This document shows, piece after piece, positions 15,378 through 20,516 of a stretch of DNA of 21,788 nucleotides. Every line of letters begins with the position of its first letter. Within the stretch, counting starts at the first letter, position 1. The notes under the pieces were generated by a model that did no database searches, was not told the origin of the DNA, and worked only from the letters and a program-made list of their open reading frames with translations. A program made the translations under genes and the position numbers. Source of the DNA: a virus; the IMG/VR virus record IMGVR_UViG_3300029448_000505, positions 1 to 21,788 of that record, one strand, 5' to 3'.

Positions 15378-15385
15378 TATATATA
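15378..15385 (+). promoter_or_regulatory. Degenerate late promoter upstream of the 71-aa protein
   Basis: TATATATA, one base from the late consensus TATAAATA, in the same position relative to the terminator as the exact octamer at 14658. It lies 43 bases before the ATG at 15429, which has AGGAGA at 15418-15423. Activity is plausible but probably weaker. Confidence 0.5.
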
Positions 15386-15428
15386 ATAGGTACACTAAAG
15401 TACAGACACATACACACAGGAGAAAGAT

Positions 15429-15644
15429 ATGTCAAACGGAAAATCAGGCTTTGAAATAAGAGCCGACTTACTACACCAAGCTCAAGGTTTATTAGAGCAA
15501 AACATCCAGAGAAAAGTCGATGCAATTTATATGCATAACGATAATCATCCAGATGATAAGAAACCTTTACCAGCCGCTTCAATTAGCGCAGGCGATGTGA
15601 TAGCAATTGCTGGTGAATTAAACGAATTTGTTAATAGTAAGTAA
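15429..15644 (+). CDS. Conserved small T4-like phage protein of unknown function, 71 aa
   Basis: A short soluble protein starting MSNGKSGFEIRADLLHQAQG and containing IQRKVDAIYMHNDNHPDDKK, then ASISAGDVIAIAGELNEFVN. Similar small proteins, with a GFEIR.-LL opening and a closing DVI..A..L.EFV helix, are familiar near gp23/gp3 in marine T4-like phages, but no function is known to me. It has a strong ribosome site (AGGAGA) and sits alone between the porin cassette terminator and the gp3-like gene. No membrane segment, signal peptide or metal motif is seen. Confidence 0.75.
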   Translation: MSNGKSGFEIRADLLHQAQGLLEQNIQRKVDAIYMHNDNHPDDKKPLPAASISAGDVIAIAGELNEFVNSK

Positions 15645-15652
15645 TAAACTCG

Positions 15653-15660
15653 TATAAATA
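15653..15660 (+). promoter_or_regulatory. T4-type late promoter abutting the gp3-like gene
   Basis: Exact TATAAATA ends only 5 bases before the ATG at 15666. With T4 late spacing, transcription would begin at or next to the A of the ATG. No purine-rich ribosome site is present between the previous stop and this ATG. Confidence 0.75.
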
Positions 15661-15665
15661 GATAT

Positions 15666-16136
15666 ATGGCAACTTTAACTACAAACAAGAATTTTTTGAG
15701 TCCAGTAGGATTTCAATTTAAAATTTCCAGCAACCTTTATCCTAATCTAGAATATTTTGCTGTTGCAGCTACGTTGCCAGGTCTTAATATGACACAGGCA
15801 GAACAGAGTTATCGTGGCGTTAACTTATCATTTACTGGAGACAGACTTACATTTGATGATTTATCACTACGTATTAATATAACTGAAAACCTTGATAACT
15901 ATATTGAGACATTTGATTGGATGCATAAGTTAGTTCAGCAAAAAGATGCTGAAGACTTAAAAGTAGACGCAACTCTTCTTATACTTACATCACATAATAA
16001 TGTAGTAAAAGAAGTAGAGTTTAAAGGAGTATTCCCAACAAGCATGGAACCTATACAATTTGACGCACAAGCAGAAAGCGTTGAGTTTGTACAAATGGAA
16101 GTCAGCTTTGGTTATACTTACTTTGAATTTAAATAA
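15666..16136 (+). CDS. 3: gp3-like tail terminator / tube-fold protein
   Basis: The 156-aa protein has the tail-tube type fold signature: NFLSPVGFQFKI near the start, LEYFAVAATLPGLNM, LSFTGDRLTFDDLSLRINIT, NLDNYIETFDWMHKLV and a closing VEFVQMEVSFGYTYFEF. In marine T4-like phages a protein of this kind between gp23 and uvsY is annotated as gp3, which ends the tail tube and stabilises the sheath (T4 gp3: 176 aa). By sequence alone a second gp19 or a gp54-like tube initiator cannot be excluded. The start is unusual: the late promoter ends 5 bases upstream and no Shine-Dalgarno is present, yet the N-terminal residues look complete for the family. Confidence 0.7.
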   Translation: MATLTTNKNFLSPVGFQFKISSNLYPNLEYFAVAATLPGLNMTQAEQSYRGVNLSFTGDRLTFDDLSLRINITENLDNYIETFDWMHKLVQQKDAEDLKVDATLLILTSHNNVVKEVEFKGVFPTSMEPIQFDAQAESVEFVQMEVSFGYTYFEFK

Positions 16137-16140
16137 ACAG

Positions 16141-16169
16141 TTTACAAAAGCATAAAAGTATGGTATAAT
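16141..16169 (+). promoter_or_regulatory. Early/middle sigma70-type promoter for uvsY-uvsW
   Basis: TTTACA (16141-16146), 17-bp spacer, TATAAT (16164-16169) with an extended -10 (TATGG directly upstream). Bases 16155-16175 are identical to 18643-18663 before gp55. Predicted start of transcription is near 16176, two bases before the uvsY ATG at 16178. Confidence 0.88.
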
Positions 16170-16177
16170 AGTATAGT

Positions 16178-16624
16178 ATGAATAATTTGCAACAAATATT
16201 AGAAATGTGGAAAACAGACTCGGTAATAGATGAAATGAATCTAGACGAAACATCGAGAGATTCCGCTAAACTCCACGGTAAATACCTAGAACTTCTTTCA
16301 GTAAATCGTATGAAGCTCAAAAAAGCTGAACTTGAATTTAAAGTTATACTTAAAGACAAGTGGCTACACCTTAATGGTAAAATGAGTAAAGTAGAGATTG
16401 ATGAAAAAGGCTGGGACTATGACCCACTCAATGGAATAACTGTATTAAAAGGAGACATGGATTATTATTATAATGCTGACCCTGTAATACAAGAACATCA
16501 AGCAAAGATACATTACCTCGAAGAAGTTTGCAGTACTTTAAAAGAGATATTAGAAAACGTTAAATGGCGACATCAAAATATAAAGAATATGATTGAATGG
16601 AGAAAGTTTACTAGCGGAGCCTAA
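16178..16624 (+). CDS. uvsY: Recombination mediator UvsY
   Basis: UvsY helps the phage recombinase UvsX replace single-strand-binding protein gp32 on ssDNA, and so supports recombination-dependent replication. The 148-aa sequence (T4: 137 aa) aligns by eye with T4 UvsY from the first residues (NNLQQILEMWKTDSVID with T4 LEDLQEELKKDVFID). It continues with KLHGKYLELLSVNRMKLKKA and ends in the basic helical ILENVKWRHQNIKNMIEWRK. It overlaps uvsW by one base (TAATG). There is no ribosome site, and the strong promoter at 16141-16169 would give a leaderless transcript. Confidence 0.9.
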   Translation: MNNLQQILEMWKTDSVIDEMNLDETSRDSAKLHGKYLELLSVNRMKLKKAELEFKVILKDKWLHLNGKMSKVEIDEKGWDYDPLNGITVLKGDMDYYYNADPVIQEHQAKIHYLEEVCSTLKEILENVKWRHQNIKNMIEWRKFTSGA

Positions 16625-18120
16625 TGGATACTGTAACGATTCAAAAGAAGAATGAAGTCTTCTTAAATGTACAATGTGACCCCTCAATAGAAATGGAACT
16701 ATCAGAACATTTTCAGTTCTTTGTTCCAGGCTATAAATTTATGCCAGCTTACAGAAATAGAATGTGGGATGGCAAAATCAGATTATACGATTCCAGAAAG
16801 AAATTATTATACACAGGATTGCACAAATATTTGCGTGAGTTTTGTGACGTAAGGGATTATAACCTAGAAGTGATAGATTCGCCAGCCTATGGTGCACTGC
16901 AGTCCGCCCTCAGCCCTGACATAGATGGGCTATTATCACAAATGTCCCTTTCTGTGAACGGAGCTGATATAATACCCCGCCCATATCAGTTGGAGGGACT
17001 CTCGCACACGCTTTCTCAGGAAAAATCCTTATTACTATCACCTACTGCTTCTGGGAAGAGTTTAATCATATATTTAGCTATAAGATATTTCCTAGATGTT
17101 TTTGAAGGTAATGTTTTGCTTATAGTACCTACGACATCATTAGTAGAGCAAATGTATTCTGATTTCGGAGACTATTCTTCGAAGGATACTTGGTCTCATG
17201 CAGATAATTGCCATAGAATATATTCAGGTAGAGAGAAACATAACGTAAATCAGAGAGTTATTATATCAACTTGGCAATCAGTTTATAAATTACCACAATC
17301 TTGGTTTGCCAGTTTTGGGATGGTGATAGGAGATGAAGCACATAATTTTAAAGCTAAGTCATTGACAAGTATATTAGAAAAATGTACTGAAGCAAAATAT
17401 CGTATTGGTACTACTGGAACATTAGATGGAACTCAAACTCATCAGCTCGTATTGGAAGGATTGTTTGGTCCAGTATATCAAGTGACTACTACAAAAGAAT
17501 TAATGGATAATGACGATTTAAGTCAATTAGATATAAATATACTTATACTAAAATATAAAGAAGAATACTGTAAGCAGATAGTTAAAGAAAAATATCAACA
17601 AGAGTTAGATTTTATAGTACGATATGAGCCAAGAAATAATTTTATAAGCAATTTAGCTTTAGACCAAAAAGGAAATACATTGATACTCTTTAATTATGTA
17701 GATAAACATGGTAAACCTTTGCATACATTATTGCAAAATAAAATGCCAAAAGATAGAAAACTGTTTTATGTATCAGGAGAAACAGATGTCGATACAAGAG
17801 AATCAGTCCGTGAGATTACCGAGAAAGAGAAAGACGCGATTATTGTCGCAAGTATCGGGACTTTTTCTACTGGGATTAATATACGTAATCTTCATAATAT
17901 TATATTTGCCTCTCCAAGCAAAAGTCAAATTAGAGTCCTACAATCAATCGGGAGAGGATTAAGAAAGAGTGAAGATGGACAAGATACAAAGATATATGAT
18001 ATAGCAGATGACTTACACTGGAAAAATCAAAAGAATTATACCCTACAACATGCCGCTGAAAGAATTAAAATCTATTCTAAAGAACGGTTTAACTACAAAA
18101 TGTTTGATATAAATATATAA
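16624..18120 (+). CDS. uvsW: DNA/RNA helicase UvsW
   Basis: UvsW is a superfamily 2 helicase that unwinds R-loops and branched DNA and drives the switch from origin-dependent to recombination-dependent replication. The 498-aa protein (T4: 587 aa) has an N-terminal substrate-binding domain (NVQCDPSIEMELSEHFQFFV, YRNRMWDGKIRLYD). The helicase motifs follow: PRPYQLEGL (118-126), Walker A SPTASGKS (139-146), GDEAH (236-240), GTTGT (262-266) and QSIGRGLR (440-447). All key residues are intact. Start overlaps the uvsY stop. Codons 86-135, the linker before the Walker A motif, use G/C-ending codons unlike the rest of the gene. Confidence 0.95.
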   Translation: MDTVTIQKKNEVFLNVQCDPSIEMELSEHFQFFVPGYKFMPAYRNRMWDGKIRLYDSRKKLLYTGLHKYLREFCDVRDYNLEVIDSPAYGALQSALSPDIDGLLSQMSLSVNGADIIPRPYQLEGLSHTLSQEKSLLLSPTASGKSLIIYLAIRYFLDVFEGNVLLIVPTTSLVEQMYSDFGDYSSKDTWSHADNCHRIYSGREKHNVNQRVIISTWQSVYKLPQSWFASFGMVIGDEAHNFKAKSLTSILEKCTEAKYRIGTTGTLDGTQTHQLVLEGLFGPVYQVTTTKELMDNDDLSQLDINILILKYKEEYCKQIVKEKYQQELDFIVRYEPRNNFISNLALDQKGNTLILFNYVDKHGKPLHTLLQNKMPKDRKLFYVSGETDVDTRESVREITEKEKDAIIVASIGTFSTGINIRNLHNIIFASPSKSQIRVLQSIGRGLRKSEDGQDTKIYDIADDLHWKNQKNYTLQHAAERIKIYSKERFNYKMFDINI

Positions 18121-18121
18121 T

Positions 18122-18520
18122 ATGGAAGGACTAAATATAAGACACTTTAAACTCATGAATGGCGAAGAGATAATTGGTCTCGTTGCTATTAAGAATGATG
18201 ATAATTTTATAATTGAAAGACCGGTAAGACTGAATCCTAGTATGTTAGGTGGAGTTCAGTTTGTAGCTTGGTTTCCTTTCAGTGATGCAAAACAATTTAA
18301 AGTTTTTAAGAGCGCAATTTTACAACATGTTCCTGTAGCAGAGTCTATAAAAGAAACATATGTGAACTTCTCTCTTAAAATGGATAGACCAATTCAAACT
18401 GTTCAGACTAAAACAGACCAAGAGCTCTTAGAAGAATACGAGAGTCGACTTGCTTCTGGTACTGACCACTTTGATGAGGAACCACTCAATGAGCTGGATA
18501 AGAAGAGAACATTACATTAA
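18122..18520 (+). CDS. Sm-like domain phage protein of unknown function
   Basis: The 132-aa protein opens with IRHFKLMNGEEIIGLVAIKN, then NFIIERPVRLNPSM, GVQFVAWFPFSD and a strand pattern ending AILQHVPVAESIKETYVNFS. A first strand carrying L.NGEEIIG, with a following I.RPV.L strand, is the pattern of small Sm/Lsm-type beta-barrel proteins common in marine T4-like phages. Such folds often bind RNA as rings, but that is inference for this protein. The C-terminal 40 residues are acidic and disordered-looking (TDQELLEEYESR, DHFDEEPLNELDKK). It follows uvsW after one base without a clear ribosome site, suggesting coupling. The minus-strand promoter at 18582-18554 would produce antisense RNA over it. 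Confidence 0.65.
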   Translation: MEGLNIRHFKLMNGEEIIGLVAIKNDDNFIIERPVRLNPSMLGGVQFVAWFPFSDAKQFKVFKSAILQHVPVAESIKETYVNFSLKMDRPIQTVQTKTDQELLEEYESRLASGTDHFDEEPLNELDKKRTLH

Positions 18521-18553
18521 TATAGTATCCTCTACCGCTCCGGGTGTTAATAT

Positions 18554-18582
18554 ATTATACCATAAAAACAGGCAAATGTAAA
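18554..18582 (-). promoter_or_regulatory. Leftward sigma70-type promoter, antisense to Sm-like/uvsW
   Basis: Read on the minus strand: TTTACA (18582-18577), 17-bp spacer, TATAAT (18559-18554), with the same TATGG extended -10 and TTTACATTT opening as the gp55 promoter. Predicted start is near 18547. No minus-strand gene lies downstream; only a few short stop-interrupted frames follow. Confidence 0.75.
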
Positions 18583-18589
18583 CGATTAT

Positions 18590-18606
18590 TTTCACTTTTT
18601 GTGAAA
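18590..18606. other. Small inverted repeat between the two divergent promoters
   Basis: TTTCAC (18590-18595), loop TTTTT, GTGAAA (18601-18606); 6 bp, extendable by 3 more A-T pairs after a 2-base mismatch on each side. It lies between the -35 boxes of the mirrored promoters. It could be an operator for a dimeric regulator or a weak bidirectional hairpin; there is no clear T-run for termination. Confidence 0.4.
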
Positions 18607-18628
18607 TAAATTTAAATTAAATTATTCC

Positions 18629-18657
18629 TTTACATTTACACCAAAGTATGGTATAAT
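18629..18657 (+). promoter_or_regulatory. Early/middle sigma70-type promoter for gp55
   Basis: TTTACA (18629-18634), 17-bp spacer, TATAAT (18652-18657), extended -10 TATGG. Bases 18643-18663 are identical to the uvsY promoter. A start near 18664 gives a leader of about 16 bases including GGAG at 18668-18671, correctly spaced to ATG 18680. Host polymerase can thus make the late sigma factor before late transcription begins. Confidence 0.9.
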
Positions 18658-18679
18658 AGTATATTATGGAGAAAATATT

Positions 18680-19255
18680 ATGACTAAGGTCAAACCAAAA
18701 GATAAACCACATTACGTTAACAATCGAGAATTCTCTGAAGCAGTCATGGATTATGCTATCGAAGCACGTGATTGTCGACAAAAAGAGAAGAAAGTTCCTA
18801 CAGTTCCTGATTACATTGCAAAATGTTTTATTAGAATATCTGAAGGACTGTCTCACAGACCGAACTTCGTTCGGTACACTTATAGAGAAGAAATGGTTAT
18901 GGATGCTGTTGAAAATTGCTTAAGAGCAATTGGTAACTATAACATTGAAACTGCTACAAGAACTGGAAAGCCTAATGCATTTAGCTACTTTACTCAAATA
19001 TGCTACTTTGCATTTATTCGTAGAATAACTAAAGAAAAGAAACAACAAGATATCAAATTCAAATTCATTGAGAAGATGGGTATAGAAGATTTTGTTCAAA
19101 TGGGTATGGATAGCGAAGGAGCTGAACAAACTATGGCTTATGTTGATACATTAAGACAAAGGATTGGTACTATTCGTACTAAAGACGAAGCTATTAAGAA
19201 ATTTGCAAAAGAGGAGAAGAAGCGAGAGAAAGAAAAACTTGAGCTGTTTATGTAA
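18680..19255 (+). CDS. 55: Late-transcription sigma factor gp55
   Basis: gp55 replaces host sigma on RNA polymerase and directs it to TATAAATA late promoters with the help of the sliding clamp and gp33. The 191-aa protein (T4: 185 aa) has the strongly conserved YVNNREFSEAVMDYAIEARD, VPDYIAKCFIRISEGLSHRP and NFVRYTYREEMVMDAVENCL. The region-2-like NAFSYFTQICYFAFIRRITK and KEKKQQDIKFKFIEKMG follow. The C-terminus is basic and charged (KKFAKEEKKREKEKLELFM), as in T4 where it contacts the clamp. Its targets are seen in this window at 1445, 7296, 9620, 11185, 14658 and 15653. Its stop overlaps the next start by one base. Confidence 0.95.
   Translation: MTKVKPKDKPHYVNNREFSEAVMDYAIEARDCRQKEKKVPTVPDYIAKCFIRISEGLSHRPNFVRYTYREEMVMDAVENCLRAIGNYNIETATRTGKPNAFSYFTQICYFAFIRRITKEKKQQDIKFKFIEKMGIEDFVQMGMDSEGAEQTMAYVDTLRQRIGTIRTKDEAIKKFAKEEKKREKEKLELFM
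18859..18875. repeat. Perfect 17-base hairpin inside gp55
   Basis: ACCGAAC (18859-18865), loop TTC, GTTCGGT (18869-18875), a perfect 7-bp inverted repeat. It overlaps the codons for RPNFVRY, a strictly conserved protein segment, so it may be partly forced by the amino-acid sequence. Confidence 0.6.
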
Positions 19256-19458
19256 TGAAAAAAGTAAGTACAAAACAAAACCAAAGACATTTACGTCTTA
19301 TGAAAAAAAGAACAAGAAAGGCTGAAATAAGAAAAGAGCGAAGAGAAGAGGTAATGGCTCAAATGCTTATAATCAAACAGTCTCATAAAAGAATAGCAAG
19401 AACTCAGAGAAAAATGAGTAAACTTGCAAAACAAGCAGCTGCATCTAGAGCACTATGA
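19255..19458 (+). CDS. Very basic small protein between gp55 and gp47
   Basis: A 67-aa protein in which about a third of residues are Lys or Arg (for example RHLRLMKKRTRKAEIRKERR), predicted to be one or two long helices. Its ATG overlaps the gp55 stop (TAATG) and its stop overlaps the gp47 ATG (ATGA), so it is embedded in a coupled unit. I do not recognise a family. Composition suggests nucleic-acid or polymerase binding; small open reading frames occur in this slot in related phages. It could be a cofactor for gp55 or for the gp46/47 nuclease, but nothing in the sequence decides this. Confidence 0.7.
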   Translation: MKKVSTKQNQRHLRLMKKRTRKAEIRKERREEVMAQMLIIKQSHKRIARTQRKMSKLAKQAAASRAL

Positions 19459-20516
19459 AAATAGCTATATTGAATGACACACATTGTGGTGTCAGAAACA
19501 GCAGTGATATATTCTTAAACTATCAAGAGCGCTTTTATGAAGAGGTATTTTTTCCTTATCTAAAAGAACATGACATCAAACAGATATTGCATTTAGGAGA
19601 TTATTATGAACACCGTAAGTTCGTTAATTTCAAAGCTCTTAATCAAAATCGTAAACATTTTCTTGAGCCTTTGCGTGATGCTGGTATTACTATGGATATC
19701 ATTCCTGGTAATCATGATGTTTATTTTAAGAATACTAATGAGCTATGTTCCCTCAAAGAACTCTTAGGTTATTTTACATCTAACGTAAACATTGTAATGA
19801 AGCCAACTGTATTAGACTATGACGGTCTTGGAGTTGCGGTTATACCATGGATTAACAACTCAAACTATCAAGAGTATGTCGATTTTGCATTAAATTGTAA
19901 AGCTCCAATATTGGGAGCTCATTTGGAATTGAAAGGATTCGATTTAATGGCAGGGATGCCTAATCCACATGGTATGAATGCAGATATCTTTTCAAGATTT
20001 GAAATGGTTCTATCAGGTCATTTCCATACTAAATCAAGTCAAGGCAACGTTACCTATCTTGGTTCTCAAATGGAATTTACCTGGGCTGATGTTGATGACC
20101 CTAAGTTCTTTCATGTACTTGATACTGAAACAAGAGAAATCGAAGCAGTAAGAAATCCAATAACTATATTTAAAAAGGTTATATATGATGATGTTAAAGT
20201 AGATTATGACAAAATAGATGTAAGTCAATATGAGAAACATTTCATCAAACTGATTGTTATAAATAAAAATGACTTGTATATGTTTGACAAATTTGTTGAT
20301 AGATTACAGAATATAGAAACATATGAACTTAAGATTGCAGAATCTTTTGAAGAGTATCTAGGAGAAAGCGTTGAAGACGAGAAAATATCTCTTGAAGATA
20401 CTAATCAACTATTAGATTCATATGTTGAAGCTGTAGATACTGACCTAGACAAAGAACATATCAAAATTGAATTGAGAAAGCTTTATACAGAAGCACAGAA
20501 CCTAGAGGTTGTATGA
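19455..20516 (+). CDS. 47: Recombination endonuclease subunit gp47 (SbcD/Mre11-like)
   Basis: gp47 is the phage Mre11/SbcD nuclease, which with gp46 resects DNA ends to start recombination-dependent replication. The 353-aa protein (T4: 339 aa) carries the full metallophosphoesterase set: NDTHCG (Asp8, His10), LHLGDYYEHR (Asp49), PGNHD (Asn86, His87), GAHLE (His156) and SGHFHTKS (His189, His191). The C-terminal part (ITIFKKVIYDDVKVDYDKI onward) is the variable capping/gp46-binding region. ATG overlaps the preceding stop (ATGA), and the end overlaps gp46 in the same way. Confidence 0.95.
   Translation: MKIAILNDTHCGVRNSSDIFLNYQERFYEEVFFPYLKEHDIKQILHLGDYYEHRKFVNFKALNQNRKHFLEPLRDAGITMDIIPGNHDVYFKNTNELCSLKELLGYFTSNVNIVMKPTVLDYDGLGVAVIPWINNSNYQEYVDFALNCKAPILGAHLELKGFDLMAGMPNPHGMNADIFSRFEMVLSGHFHTKSSQGNVTYLGSQMEFTWADVDDPKFFHVLDTETREIEAVRNPITIFKKVIYDDVKVDYDKIDVSQYEKHFIKLIVINKNDLYMFDKFVDRLQNIETYELKIAESFEEYLGESVEDEKISLEDTNQLLDSYVEAVDTDLDKEHIKIELRKLYTEAQNLEVV

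Larger units (their letters stand above)
14626..15385 (+). repeat. 40-bp direct repeats (terminator plus late promoter) flanking the porin-like gene
   Basis: Bases 14626-14665 recur at 15346-15385, 720 bp away, with 38 of 40 identical (differences at 14638/15358 in the hairpin loop and at 14662/15382 in the promoter octamer). Each copy contains the terminator stem, T-run, ATGTG and the late-promoter octamer. The enclosed segment holds only the porin-like gene, so the arrangement is that of a self-contained inserted cassette. Confidence 0.9.

Noticed and set aside
15340-15582. Minus-strand 80-aa frame with hydrophobic character
   Set aside because: It reads backwards through a terminator, a promoter and the 71-aa gene; no promoter or ribosome site on that strand.
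18521-18679. Possible small RNA gene or tRNA in the gap before gp55
   Set aside because: No cloverleaf or stable structured RNA was found; the gap is explained by two divergent promoters and a small inverted repeat.
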